From: Clitoria ternatea
Lineage: Eukaryota; Streptophyta; Magnoliopsida; Fabales; Fabaceae
Direction: 5' to 3'
DNA length: 64,000 nucleotides
NCBI GenBank assembly: GCA_037962975.1
Contig: CM075669.1
Span: forward strand, 108,268,501-108,332,500
Positions 47,723-59,658 of this stretch are shown here, in pieces. The notes under the pieces are model-generated. The model was given only the letters and a program-made list of their open reading frames with translations, had not been told where the DNA came from and did no database searches. A program made the position numbers and the translations under genes. The first letter of the stretch is position 1. Each line of letters starts with the position of its first letter.

Positions 47723-49261
47723 TTATTTCTTTCTTTTTTTTTTTTCAACCTCCTCCTTCATATTTACATCATTATTCTTCTTTTCACTAACTTCCTCTTC
47801 TGTTTCTTTTTCTTCTTCTACTTTTTCTTCCACCTTGTCATTCTCTTTTTGTCCAATGACCTTTCCACTTCTTGTTGTGATTGCTTTGCATTGCTCCTTT
47901 GGATTTGGGTGTGTATTGGCTCCAAATTGGCAGTTGTGATGCTCTGCAATTTGGCGAGCCAATTGCCCCACTTGTGTCTCCAGGTTTCTTATCGAAGCAT
48001 CAGTGTTCTTTTGGTTGGTGATTGAGACCTGCATGAATTTTTCTAGAGTGTCCTCTAGTTTTGATGTCCTTTCTGTCAATGAAGGACCTTGCTGATAAGG
48101 TTGCTGTCTGTTGGATGTGCTTGCTTCTTGCTTCCATCCACCACTTTGACTATTCCTCCATCCCTGTGAAAAATTATTGGGGTAAGTATTGTTATTGAAG
48201 TTACTTTGCTTACCTTGGTTATTCATATAGAGGATAGATTGGTCTCCTTGTTCTCCTTGGCAGTGTCCATTCTGATGTTCTCCTCCACAAAAGTCACATC
48301 TCATTTGTGCTTGTTGGTTTCCTGTAGAGGACTGTACAGCATGTAGTTGTTGCGGGAGTTTTGCCATTTGCTGTGTCAGAACTTCAATTTGTTGTGTCAA
48401 AATCTTATTTTGAGCCAAAATGGCATCTGTTGTATTAAGTTCCAACACTCCCTTCTTTTGGATTTGTGTTCTGTCATGCTGAGCCTGGTAATCTGTGGAT
48501 GATAATGCTTCAATGATCCTTGTAGCTTGCTCTGCATCCACTGTCATCATGGTTCCTCCAGCTGCTGCATCCAAAATCATTTTAGTATCACCCTTTAAAC
48601 CACTGTAAAAGATATTCAATTGGGCAATATCTTCCAGTCCATGGTTTGGGCATCTTCTGAGGAGAGATTTGAAGCGTTCCCATGCTTCACAAAAGGGTTC
48701 ATCATGGCTTTGTTTAAATGTTGTGATATCTGATTTAACCTTGATGAATCTGGATGGTGGGAAGAATCTGTGTAGGAATTTTTCCTCCACTGTCTCCCAG
48801 CTGTTCAAGCTTTGATTTGGGTGTGACTGGAGCCATTCTTTGGCTTTTCCTGCAAGAGAAAAAGGAAACAATCTTAGGTATGCTGCCTTAATTACTTCCT
48901 GTTCAAATCCCATTGTTCCTACCAATTCATAGAATGTGGCCAAGTGAGTGTAAGGATCTTCACTGGACATTCCATGAAATTGATGGGAACTAATTAAACT
49001 AAGGAAAGCAGGTTTCATTTCTATAGCCCTGATTGTATTTGGTATAGCAATGCTTGAGTAGTGTCTAGGTCCTTGTTGCAATGTGTAATCTCCAAGTGTT
49101 CTCCTTGGTGGATTTTGATTATTGTTGTTGTCCTCCATTGTAACAGAGGAGGTTTGTCCTACGTGGAAGTTCTGCTTGGCTTTCTTGATTTTCTTGAGGA
49201 ACCTGTCTATCTCAGGATCAAATGCAAGTTGTTCTTTTGTACCCTGTCCTCTCAAGATCAT
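47723..49261 (-). CDS. Element III gag
   Basis: Capsid/nucleocapsid polyprotein of 512 codons. The first ATG in frame is at or near 49261 ([20 protein letters not shown]). The retrotransposon gag domain includes [20 protein letters not shown] and [13 protein letters not shown] (about residues 135-175). A leucine-rich stretch with [20 protein letters not shown] follows, then a CCHC-type knuckle [13 protein letters not shown] (about residue 320), a coiled-coil-like segment and a Glu/Lys-rich tail. The frame ends at TAA 47725-47723 just after an A12 run (47745-47734). The pol frame opens inside that run, so a single-base slip would fuse the two. Confidence 0.93.
   Translation of the reverse strand: MILRGQGTKEQLAFDPEIDRFLKKIKKAKQNFHVGQTSSVTMEDNNNNQNPPRRTLGDYTLQQGPRHYSSIAIPNTIRAIEMKPAFLSLISSHQFHGMSSEDPYTHLATFYELVGTMGFEQEVIKAAYLRLFPFSLAGKAKEWLQSHPNQSLNSWETVEEKFLHRFFPPSRFIKVKSDITTFKQSHDEPFCEAWERFKSLLRRCPNHGLEDIAQLNIFYSGLKGDTKMILDAAAGGTMMTVDAEQATRIIEALSSTDYQAQHDRTQIQKKGVLELNTTDAILAQNKILTQQIEVLTQQMAKLPQQLHAVQSSTGNQQAQMRCDFCGGEHQNGHCQGEQGDQSILYMNNQGKQSNFNNNTYPNNFSQGWRNSQSGGWKQEASTSNRQQPYQQGPSLTERTSKLEDTLEKFMQVSITNQKNTDASIRNLETQVGQLARQIAEHHNCQFGANTHPNPKEQCKAITTRSGKVIGQKENDKVEEKVEEEKETEEEVSEKKNNDVNMKEEVEKKKRKK
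47734..47745 (-). promoter_or_regulatory. A12 tract at the gag/pol junction of element III
   Basis: Twelve consecutive A on the minus strand. The gag frame passes through it and stops 11 bases beyond. The pol frame is closed by a TGA at its upstream edge and open from there on. Pol is in the -1 frame relative to gag. It could be a slippery site, a homopolymer mutation, or a sequencing error. Confidence 0.55.
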
Positions 49262-49371
49262 AAATCAAGAACTCAAAGTAGCAAGGTTAAAAAAAAAAAA
49301 AACAAATTACAAACAAGTTTATTTACACTGTCTTGTAAATTCAATGCTAAAATATTCAAACTTAAATCACC

Positions 49372-49389
49372 TCCTCGGCAGCGGCGCCA
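49372..49389 (-). other. Primer-binding site of element III (tRNA-Asp-like)
   Basis: TGGCGCCGCTGCCGAGGA on the minus strand, following the LTR after AGTTT. It differs at two of 18 positions from the perfect tRNA-Asp site of element II at 26147-26165. Confidence 0.85.
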
Positions 49390-49394
49390 AAACT

Positions 49395-51092
49395 TGATAA
49401 GTGTTTTGCTTATATTGAGTTTGCTGAAAGAGAATCAAGTTTGTATAATATGAACTCAATGAAATGGATGTGCCAAGTTTAAACACAAAAGTTGTAATAT
49501 AGTATAGTTGTCGTTCCACTGAGGAGGTGCTAGAATGAAGATCTTAGTTTGAATTGATTAGGCAGAAAGTTTCAGTTTTGATTTGTTGTGAATGTTGCTG
49601 AATGAAAAACAGTAAGTAACAAAATAACAGAGGATAGCACTTTGCAAAATATAACAGTAAATGATGTTGGAAAAATCAGTTTTGTAAAACAGGGATTGGC
49701 TTCATCACATCTTCACCTCTGTAAGCTGCATAAGTTTCCATATAAGTAAATCGAAAAGATAAGTTCTACGTCACAATCAAAGTCATTTGCATCGATCCCT
49801 CGACTACAAAATTCATAAGAATGATTTCCAAACCGCTGATCCCTCAGTCACTTTGGAAACCATTCCAGCATTATCGATCGTTTGTTTTGACGTTTGTTGC
49901 GTTAGACGCCATCCCTGGCTACCTACTCACAACAAGCATTTCTTTCAGGGTCTGCTTTCAAAAGTCACTTCCCAGCATACTCAAGAAAACTTAGAACAAG
50001 AAAATAGTGATCAAGTACTTTCAGGCATTAAACACAGAAGGAAATACAGAAACTTTATCAAATCTCATTACTCAATGAAAACTTACGACAGCATTACTTC
50101 AGTGTTGAATGGATTACAGCCAATCCCATAAGGGAGATTTAGTTACTCATGCCTTGCATTTTCACCATCAAAGGAATGAATACAGAAAATGGAAAGTGTG
50201 AATGAAAATACAGAGGATGAATCTGATGTATGATGTGTTGGGTCCTAGATGATGATGATGCCCTGTTTGCAGCTTGCTTTATAGGAGTTTTTGGCTTAGC
50301 TTCTCTTACCCACTTGCGTAGAACCCATGCGGCATCTTTCAGAGACTGGTGGAAACAGCAGAAAGTGGATGAGTTTGCATCGCATTACGGGTGAATAAAG
50401 AATTAAGAAGCCCACGCTGTGTGAGTCACGCTTGAGCTTGATGGCCACGCTCAAGTGTGAAGGGTTCTGAAGCTTTTTGATAGTCTTGCGCTTGAGCTTC
50501 CTTGTCCATACTTAAGCGTGGTTCCTTTGTTCAGCATATGCTTGATCCTTCGCTTCAAGCTGGGCATGTCACGCTTTGAGCGAGCTCCACTATCCCAACA
50601 TATGTACTCCACGCTCAAGCCACGCTCAAGCGGGATCGAGGTCACGCCCAAGCGGCTCCTTCCCACGCTTAAGCGTGAGATGACCCTGATGCTATCCCTG
50701 CTTCCAATTCAGTCACGCCTGAGCTCCATGTTGCCACGCTTGAGCGTCAGTCATGCATGAAGTCACGCTTGAGCGAGCTCGGGCTCACGCTCAAGCGTGA
50801 GAGCCTGTTGGTGTGTTCCTCATCATTTCACTTGGGTGCATGGGCAACGTAGGCTTTTGTTTCCTCCACGCTCAAGCGTGTAGTGTATCACGCTCAAGTG
50901 TCCTTGCTTGATGCTCTTTGTTTCTTCAAAGCTTTTGACAATTTGTTCACTGATTTTCAAATTTCAAGCTTCTTTTCTTAATACTCCTTTTATAATCAAA
51001 ATCATGCTCAATTATTTATCAATTTTATTAAGTTATTTCAAAAAATGGGTCTAATTGAGTCATGAATTTAATCATAAAATAAGCACTCATCA
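49395..51092 (-). repeat. Right LTR of element III (5' LTR in element sense)
   Basis: 1698 bp, about 99% identical to the left LTR by hand comparison. It contains the palindrome array at 50425-50900. Confidence 0.93.
50425..50900. repeat. CGCTTGAGCG palindrome array in right LTR of element III
   Basis: Counterpart of 39393-39870. Roughly half of the LTR differences fall in or next to these motifs, and nearly all are transitions. Confidence 0.9.
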
Positions 51093-52214
51093 TCCACCTC
51101 CTTCTTCAAAGCAAAAATCTCTAGGTCTCTATTACCCCGGAGTTTGCCTCTTCTTCACTAAGAAATTTAATGCACTCGATCTCTTTCTAGGTTATCTTCA
51201 ACTTCATGTTGGCCTTATGATGTAGGTTGTAATACATAGAGGACTCATTTGTGCTCTCAACAACTTTATTAAAGAAGTTCAGAACTCTATCAAGTTTAGA
51301 CAACTGCCAGCAAGTAGCTTTAATGACTGTTTTCATCTCGAGGAGCTTTAGGCTGAGACGAAGTTGTACAACGACAACTTCATTTGGCTTTGGTCGATCT
51401 CCATACCTCGATAAAGGATGTATAGGCTCAGGCAAAACCCCGGGGATAAAGAGTAATAATAGTTGAGTGACCTTCCACTCGATTTGGAAACTTCGATGCT
51501 GGTAAAGGTAGTTATGGATTCACCCTGAGATGATTCCACTTCTATCGGTGTTTCCCTCTGCCCAGCTTCTTCTTCAACTACCTCTTTAGGCATTTTTTCT
51601 ATTTCTTAGGAGCAGGAGGAGGACTCTACTCCTTGGATGGCTCATTCTTTTTCTTCCTATTCTTTTTCAGGAACCCCTGCCTTTTGTTCCTGGTTGGCAG
51701 TATCTTTGAGGGGAATTTGCATGGCATCCTCAGGCAATGGGATGGTATCTGTTAGAGCCTTGTGAGTGTTTTGCTTCAGCTTGCTGAGGTTCGCTATCCC
51801 GACAACAGCCATCTTGACCTACAGCTTCTTTAGTTGGTTCATGGCATGACAGGTTTCGATTTGTTTTGTAAAGAAGAAGAAAAACGTCAAAAAGCAAGAA
51901 GTGTGTATAATGTCAAGCTAAATTTTTTTTCCCAAGTGCATTACATAGATAGGCTTGTCATTGAGACCAGTAGCCCAACAAACGCTTGTATAAGAACTTC
52001 TTAGAAAAATAGTACTTGTACATTGCGTTGATTACTTTAGTAGAGGCAGGGGTACAACTCGTTCTCCTCAACAATGTATGCCGCCCCAATTAACAAGAAA
52101 TGCTCATGGGTCCACGACATCGGGAAATTATGTATCCTGTCTTTGTTTTCCCATAAAACAGGTTTGTTAAGGTTCACCCGAACTTTGATAAAAGATTTTT
52201 AAAGGAGCCGTCAT
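51093..52214 (-). pseudogene. Decayed transposon-protein ORF (Transposase_28-like), middle piece
   Basis: Continuation of the ORF described at 57053-57825. Near 52050-52190 the minus strand can be read as KVRVNLNKPVLWENKDRIHN then FPMSWTHEHFLLIGAAYIVE, which fits the family's 'FW... FPLYW' segment. Lower down come acidic and coiled-coil-like stretches (PKEVVEEEAGQRETPIEVES near 51590) with many stops and frameshifts. It is bounded by the solo LTR (GTCAT, 52210-52214) and element III (TCCAC, 51093-51097). Confidence 0.6.
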
Positions 52215-55200
52215 TGTCACCCCCTGGTTCTCTAGACCCGAATCCTGATGTAATCAAGATAATTAATTAATAAAAATATGAATAAATTTTTTACGTTTGA
52301 AATATTTCCAAAACACCTCAACGATTACATCAAGACTCGAACCATAGAAAACCGAAGAATGAGATTTGATAATTTATAATTGGATCGTAAAATAAATCGC
52401 CCATAAGTGTATATAAAATAATAGATTTTATAGTGGAAGAAGAATATGTATATAGGGCACACGCCTAGTCCCATATATGAAGATATGAGAAAAGGCTCGG
52501 CAAAGCATGCAAGCATACAACACAAGCCTATTGGACCATAATCCATCTTACACATAAGTAATACACATGCATTGCCTAAAATGTATATATTTATATGGTC
52601 ATGCAACATACATCTCCAATATCCATATTACATACTTGACCATATTCAATTTAACCTTAAAATCATGTATCATCAACACTTATACATTCCAAAAATGATT
52701 ACATAACCAACATCATTATATTCATCAAATGGGTATGAATTCCAGTACCCCAAATATCAATACCTCATCCACTTATACTATCATTTACAATACATCCATC
52801 GATATCAATGATTATCAAGGCTATAATGTACATTTTATTCACAATATAGTAATTACAATAGCTGCTGGCCAAGGCATTCTATTACCACTATTTTACCTTC
52901 ACAAAAGCTTTACTTTAAAAATATCCTCATCCCATGATATTCCTGCATCAATGATAAAAATGGACAACATGGGAGAGTGAGTTATACATTTCAAATGAAG
53001 AATATGAATACAATTGAGATTATGGGCATATGTATATCAACATCATGTATGCTTTGCTAAAATCATCAATAATCATCATATTTCATTCATCCCAACAATA
53101 TACATATAACATATTCATCCATCAATTTATAGCAAAGCAACACATATACACATCATTTCTCAATGCCCCAATGGGCCAACATCATTGTCATCAACTATAG
53201 ACAAACAAGCCCTTCATTATATTGGGCCATCACATACAACATCATCATATTCAATATCTTTTCGTTGTATTCATATTTTACATGTTGTCTTTTAGGTATT
53301 CATTTACCCCTCTCATCATCGTTATATCTCAATCTCGATCATCATCAATCATCATCACCTTTTGGCATATCTCCATGCTATATGCAGATGCTCTTAGGCT
53401 AATGCATATGCACAATGGAATAGTCAATAACAAATACGGATCTGACTGTAGGAATAAACACCAAATGTAGGTCAAGCATAGGTGTGCTACTATACCCCTA
53501 CTGCAGTAGTATAATGTGTACACATATCTCATAATGCATGCATAATCACCAATTTTATTGGTACCAAACCGCTATCACCCATATGTAACACTAGTCACCC
53601 CGTGACTTACGGATCAACAACATGGCCTCACTTGCCAAAAGTGCTACGGGCCCCTCCCGAACACACATCGAGAGAGTCGTGCCCCGTCGGACACCGACGT
53701 AACTTGCTCATCACAGAGCCGCCCGCCCACTGGGCCCGCCACATAGGGTGCCTTGTCACCAAACTATGGACAACTTTGTGATTTCCAGAATCACTAGGGA
53801 ACAACAACAATTTACCCGTGCACTAGGTCGCCCTCCCACTAGGCCCGTCTATTAGAACCCCTAACATTCCACATAGACAGTGTATGATATACCATGGATA
53901 CAAATGCCAATCAATGCATTCTTATACTATACATCCTATCATGCCACTCATTAATCATCATCATCATTAACACCAATACCACCATACAACCTTTAGTGGA
54001 TTTTATCATTGTTGGTTTTAGCCATTGTTTTCAAGTCTTAAATTTGGCATTTCATTTCAATATACTTTATATCATACATGCAAGTCAATACTTGCAACAA
54101 TCACAATGGATCACAAACATCAACAGCATCCATCAATCATTCATTAATAACACCACATTACCTCTTAGTGGATTTTCATCTTATTGATCATTACCATTGT
54201 TTCATATATTAGTGTGGCATCACAACAAAATTTTAACCACACATATAAGATCACACTTGTATCAAACACAATGATATTCAATAAATCACCCATTATTATC
54301 CATTATCGATATCATCTTTGATTCATCAATTTATAATAAATACATTGTCATGCAATCATCACTCATTAGTTTCATCATCATATAAGGGTGTGTCATACAA
54401 CCACATCATTTAACTTTTCATTATCAAACATCATAACGTATCATTAGTGGTATACCTTCATGTTTTCAAAACATACCAAATCAATATCAAATACCACCAA
54501 GACACACCATCATCATATACCCCTAATACAATCTCTTATTTTTACATAATAAAGGGGTTTTGGATACTATTAAGCTCATGACAAATTTCAATATTAAGAC
54601 ATGAGAAAAGCTCATTCATAGTCTTAAAAACAGTGGGACATGTCATAAATATCACCTATTAGTCCCAATTTGATAACCATAAAAAGTTGGGTTCAAAACC
54701 CTCTTAAATTGGAATTTTACAATGTAGTGGGTCCGGTGTTTTACGCCTAATGAGAGTTAGAAAACTCCAATTAAGGTAAGACCAATTTTCACACCTCCGC
54801 AACATTATTATCTACAACTTTCATGAAAAAGTCGGGGGCTAAAAATGTTATTAAGATACCCAAACGGGCCAAAAACAACAAGGGAAAAGCAGTAGTTGGA
54901 AATTTCTGGCAGTGGCAATTCCACTAGCCGAGGGAAATTCCCACTGGCCTTGGAATCCACTGTTTTCACCACCCAAAATGGCCATTTTTCCATGTTTTAA
55001 GGTAGAATGATCCACTGGTAGTGGGAAATTCCCACTGGCCGTGGATCTCACTGTTGTAGGTACCATTTTGTAGCTTTTTGGCCCTTATGTTTTTGCCAAC
55101 TTTGAGACCCCTTTTCACTAAGCTATTCAACTCCAATTTGCATGAAATTTTATACATAACTTACCTACCCTAATATCAATTATGTGGTTATTATGCATAT

Positions 55201-57052
55201 TTTGGGCATTTTACATGACATACCAAAATGTAATTGGCTAAGTTTTGGTCTAAACTCTCTATGGAACTATATTCACATATGTAAATGTGATTTGCTCCAA
55301 CAATTCAAACACCATATTTTGGTCTCTAAATCATTCCAATGTATAAATGATAATTTATGTGCATTATAGCCTAACCAAGCATGCCATTCGTCACACAACC
55401 AAACATTACATCATTTCAATATAATCAGGGCAAGGCAAGCGTGAGCATCATCATATACATCAATCACAAATCATTCAACTCATGTAATTGAAATGTAAAC
55501 TCCTCTCCTACCTCGAGAGAAGAACCACAATGATTCGCATGCTCCAAAGGTTCCCCCACATTGTCCGGAATATAATCTCCTATCAATACACATAAATATA
55601 CATGTATTCAATTTATGAGCCATCACAAGGCACCATCATAAATCTAAACAATTGACAACATCTCTTAAAGTCCAATATCAAGTCTTAGACTTGTTAAAAC
55701 ATCTATTCACATACTTGTGTTAGGCTTCGAGAATTCCTTTCCCAAAACCAAGATTTTCTAAGTCTCAAAGGGTTAATCATACCCAACAACAACCACATCT
55801 CTTTTACCATCACTTAAACTATCCATTCTCCATTCAAATTCATCATGAGCCTCTTAGCTCCTTTCAAACTATTGTCAAACAACAATTTCAAATGGCTCAT
55901 ATCATGGCCTAACAACTCATCAAATCAAAACATCCATTTCATTAATCCATTACTCTTGGTCATCTACCATTATCATTATCATCATCATAAATAACAACAC
56001 CTCACTTTAAACATCACATATTCATTATCAAACTCAACCCTTCTAACCACAACATATATAGTCCCAAATCTTAAGATTAAGATCCCATCAAAATCCAATA
56101 ACCATTATTTTCCCATATACATCATTCCAAACATTATTTCTACACACAAAAGTCATTCCTATACCAATAAATCATCAACTTCCCATTTTTTACCAAAAGC
56201 CCTAAAATCTAATTTCCTAGGGTTTTCATAAAGGTCTAACAAAAACCAATTTTAACCATTTCCTTACACTATTTCAAGCATTCTAAATCTAATAATATCA
56301 CATCCCCATCATTAACAACCAAATCCATAAAACCCTATGGTCATCTAACCTAGGGCTTAGTTCCTCTTGCCATTATCCATCAAAATAACATCCAAGCTCT
56401 TCTCACAATACTTAAACAAACCCAAAATCATCAACAAAACCATGGGTGTTCAAAATCTTACCTCTTTCTCCAAGCTCAAAGGGCAACATGAAAATGGAGG
56501 AAACGAGAAGAAGGAGACCCAAGTTTTGCTCCAATGTCTAATACAAGCTTCATGAATCCATAAAAACCAAGAAATTTTAGTGGGTAATGGTAATAGAGAG
56601 GGGTGCATGGTTTGTAAAGAGAAAAGGAGGGAGAGAAGAAGAAAGAAAGGATGGAAATGGTGAGAGGGAGAAGCCAACGTAAAAAGGAAAAGAGAAATGG
56701 GTGGGTTTTGTTTTAATTTTAATCCTTTCATTAAACTCTACGGTTTTATAACATACAGGATCTTAGTTCGGGCTCAATACTTTATCCAAAAATTATTTCG
56801 ATTATATATTTGGACTCCCAATAATATTCTTAATAGCCCTGACCAACAGTACCTCAATCAGAGATACTTGGTCCGACACCCATATTTTAATTGGGTATAA
56901 TTTTAGCTTATAAGGCCATAATAATTTATGAATAACCCCTAGAAATATTAATTTAATTATTTCAACATCTTGGGACATTTATTGATCCACGGGTAATTAT
57001 TTAATGTTTATTCCCAATATTTAATTATTTATATAAATTTAGGGATGTTACA
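52215..57052 (-). mobile_element. Solo LTR of a Tekay/Del-like chromovirus, 4.8 kb
   Basis: 4838 bp from TGTCACCCCC to GGGATGTTACA, with perfect GTCAT duplications at 52210-52214 and 57053-57057. On the minus strand it starts TGTAACATCCC, as the element I LTR does. It shares ordered blocks with that LTR: 'ctatatgcagatgctctta', 'aatgcatatgcacaa', 'actgcagtagta', 'ggtaccaaaccgc' and the 'actccgacacccatat'-type end. No internal region or second LTR is present, so it is an LTR-LTR recombination product. It lacks the CGCTTGAGCG array and instead has GGGAAATTCCC repeats. Confidence 0.92.
54909..55054. repeat. GGGAAATTCCCACTGGCC palindromic repeats in the solo LTR
   Basis: Two to three imperfect units combining 'ccactag', 'gggaaattcccactggcc' and 'ggaatccactg'. 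The core GGGAAATTCCC is a perfect palindrome and is flanked by inverted CCACTG and CAGTGG. Confidence 0.75.
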
Positions 57053-57825
57053 GTCATCAGTTTTAGCTGACTCCGTGAAGGCCTCAAAGTTAATGACCTT
57101 TGACTCACACCAGAGTGTGATGAAGCTTAGGCCGTCATCTTGTTTTCCCTCTAAAGGATGTGGCAGTGGTAAAAGAACACGACGATGATGGGGATGAAGT
57201 TGAAATGTTCCCCCAATACTTCCAAGCTCCTCAGTAGGCCTCACTTATTTGGATGAAGTTGAGTGGGGGCAGATTCTAGGAAACGGAGGACTCCCATCTC
57301 AAACTCCGTTAGTGGGAAATGTACTGTGAGGTGGATAAACAACATCTTATTCATGAAGATCATCCTTTCACCTAGGGCGTGGCAATTATGGTCTGACATC
57401 CAGGGGCCAGAATAGTGTATCGTTTCTTATACTTCTCTTAAGAGTAAACTGGGCATCTCAATTCTATCCCTCTTCCATTTGCTCAAGCATGTCGGGAAAT
57501 GGTTTCAAGAATCTCCCTTTTGAACCACACATAGAGGTTTTCAGCTAGCAACTGCTCCCATGTAATAGGTGATCACATTTGAACACCATAAAATTTTCAT
57601 TTCAACATTTGACTCCCCTTCTTTAGTGGTCATCTTGTTGATTATGTGCTTAAAACCGCTTATATTGTTGTAAAATTATACTTTGTTAGAAACATACATT
57701 TTAGCATTACCTTCCCCATCTGAGGCCTCAACAAACCCAAGTGATACGACGGAGCTGGAAAGACATTCTCTGTGTTTGTCCCCCCACGACCATCTTTTTG
57801 TCCTTTCCAAGTCCTCATTTTTCAT
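57053..57825 (-). pseudogene. Decayed transposon-protein ORF (Transposase_28-like), N-terminal piece
   Basis: The minus strand opens MKNEDLERTKRWSWGDKHRE near 57825 and is broken by several stops and frameshifts. The recognisable domain lies near 57140-57340: FPLTEFEMGVLRFLESAPTQ directly followed by LHPNK, then LEVLGEHFNFIPIIVVFFYH. A shifted frame then reads ITLWCESKVINFEAFTESAK. This matches the plant 'putative gypsy type transposon' family (Pfam Transposase_28, from memory), found as extra or antisense ORFs in Tat-lineage gypsy elements. The GTCAT at 57053-57057 is the solo LTR duplication, and the ORF resumes at 52214. A TATA box on the same strand lies about 230 bases upstream. Confidence 0.65.
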
Positions 57826-58175
57826 TCACACAAACTACTAAATACAAAAAAATGGAAAAAGAAAAAGAAAGGTGGGGATGGCTACCTGAGTTATTTGAAG
57901 AGATTTAAGGGTCTTTAAAGGTAGGTCTTCAAAGATGGTGGGTGTGGAAAGGAGTTAAGTTTAGGAAACTTTTAGGTTTTGCGAAGGCTCTTTGGAAATT
58001 TTAGTAGAGTTTCAGCATGTAAATGATAAATGAGTTTTGAAGCACTTCCAGATACCTATTTATAGGCGTGGCTGGGGGCAAAGGTGTCAACGTTTCAATT
58101 CAAATTTTTTGGGCCATGTTGTTTCAATTATCAAGGCCCATGTTCAAAAAAGTAATCGCCATATAATCATTGAAA
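57826..58175 (-). promoter_or_regulatory. Leader and TATA box upstream of the decayed transposon-protein ORF
   Basis: CTATAAATAG on the minus strand at 58056-58065, about 230 bases upstream of the first possible ATG at 57825. No coding frame in between. The stretch ends at the presumed left end of the copia remnant. Confidence 0.5.
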
Positions 58176-59658
58176 TGTGCTAATTCAGAGTTAGACTTAG
58201 AAGGGGGTTGAATAAATCTTAGACACTTTTTGCGGAAATTTGGACCTTTTAAGTACGCAAATAATCAAACTTGATAAGAGCTACAAAGAAGAAAAATAAA
58301 CACTAGAGATTTATATTGGTTCACTTCCAACACGGAAGCTACGTCTAGTTCCTTCTAACTTCAAGGATTTCCACTATTGTAAAATCTCCTTTACAATGAC
58401 AGCACTAGACTTATGCCACAAGTATTTTTGACTCTAGCCACTTCTGGCTTAAACCCAAGTATTCTTTCAACAAGCCACTCCTGGCTCAAAACCCAAGTAT
58501 TCTTTCAATAAGCCATTCTTGACTCAAAACCCAAGTATTCTTTCAAAAGCCTCTCCAGGCCACAACTATTGACCAACGAAATGAAGGTTGGCAATACACC
58601 ACACTTTTACATAATAACTAATTTGTAAGAATAAAGTGTAAGATGTTTCACAGAACTTAGTATATGAAAGATATATAAAGATAAATAGATACACTAAGTA
58701 AAGAAAGACAAAAGAACCAAGGTCTGCTAGAGGCAGAACAAAAAAGGCCTTTGTCTAAGAAAAACTAACAAGAGATTAAGAGAAATTGATCATAGAGAAT
58801 GATTTTTCTTGATAAAACCTATCTCTCTTTTGAAAATGAATCTCTATAGGCAACTTTAGATGACCATTTGACAATCTAGAGATAAGATACAACCATTGGA
58901 AATCCTTTGAAGAAGTTTTGCTTGATCGAAAGTACTAAACTTTTGATGAACTGATAAGATGCCAAAAGGTTTGGTGTTAAGGAGCTTTAACACTTGCATG
59001 AAATAAGAGTTCCTTGAGATCTTCAATGCATAAAGCCACTTGTTGGCTTTCTTTCTTCTAGCAAACATGTAGAGCGCAATGTTGTTATCCTTCTACAACT
59101 TCCTGACATATAAGCTGACTTGGTTCAGCTTTTCTAAAACATGCAGAGTAGTTACGCTGATTTCTTCAAAAACTGCATTGGTTGATTCACTTATTTGTCT
59201 CTTATCCTTTTTAATGATAAACACAGTTTTCTTGATAAGAGCTTGACTTTTAGAGCATCATCAAAAGGTTTTAGAATGTTGCATGGTTGGTACTTTGAAG
59301 TAACATTCGTGTTACATGTTCTTGTTGTATAAAAAGTCTGAGGTCTGATTTGTAGATCCATATGATTGTAAATACTTAAATCTGACTCTTTTTGGGTAAA
59401 GTCTAGAATTAGTTTTTTAATGTATCATACTTTTGATTTGATGGACTCCTTCTTTCTTTTGTAACCTGTGTGCTTAGTATATACTTCCTGAAACACTTAA
59501 ATAAACAGGTTAGATCACACATGGGCAGACTTTATTTAATTTAAGTGCATTGATATGTGTTATTAACAAATCCTGGGGTCTGGTTACAATGACTCAACTT
59601 TGGGGTTTGGTCAAAGAATATTATCAACTTTTTTTTCAAACCTGACTTGGTCTCAACA
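58176..59658 (-). repeat. 3' LTR of the decayed copia
   Basis: Bounded on the minus strand by TGTTGAGACCAAG (after AAAAAGGGTGAGAT) and by ...TCTGAATTAGCACA. The end contains TTCAACCCCCTTCT, like the 'TTCACCCCCC' at the LTR end of the intact copia. Ends were set by TG/CA and purine-tract position only. No array of CGCTTGAGCG motifs is present. Confidence 0.65.

Larger units (their letters stand above)
38362..51092 (-). mobile_element. Element III: Athila-like Ty3-gypsy element with gag, pol and third ORF, young
   Basis: LTRs 38362-40059 and 49395-51092 are each 1698 bp (TGATAAGTG...CATTCATCA). They are flanked by perfect TCCAC duplications (38357-38361, 51093-51097). Primer-binding site near tRNA-Asp type, polypurine tract TTGGGGAGAGTT. 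Order on the minus strand: gag (49261-47723), protease-RT-RNase H-integrase (47705-43944), palindrome array, third ORF (42642-41392), 3' region. About 17 substitutions separate the LTRs (about 1.0%), so insertion is recent. All three frames are long and open. The visible faults are a one-base gag/pol shift at an A12 run and loss of one integrase zinc-finger Cys. Confidence 0.95.

Noticed and set aside
46903..48025. Plus-strand frames over element III gag and pol
   Set aside because: Ser/Phe-rich shadows of the minus-strand gag/pol coding sequence.
54808..55157. Small minus-strand frames with repeated GNFPLPV-like words
   Set aside because: They translate the GGGAAATTCCC-type repeats of the solo LTR; overlapping frames are open for the same reason.
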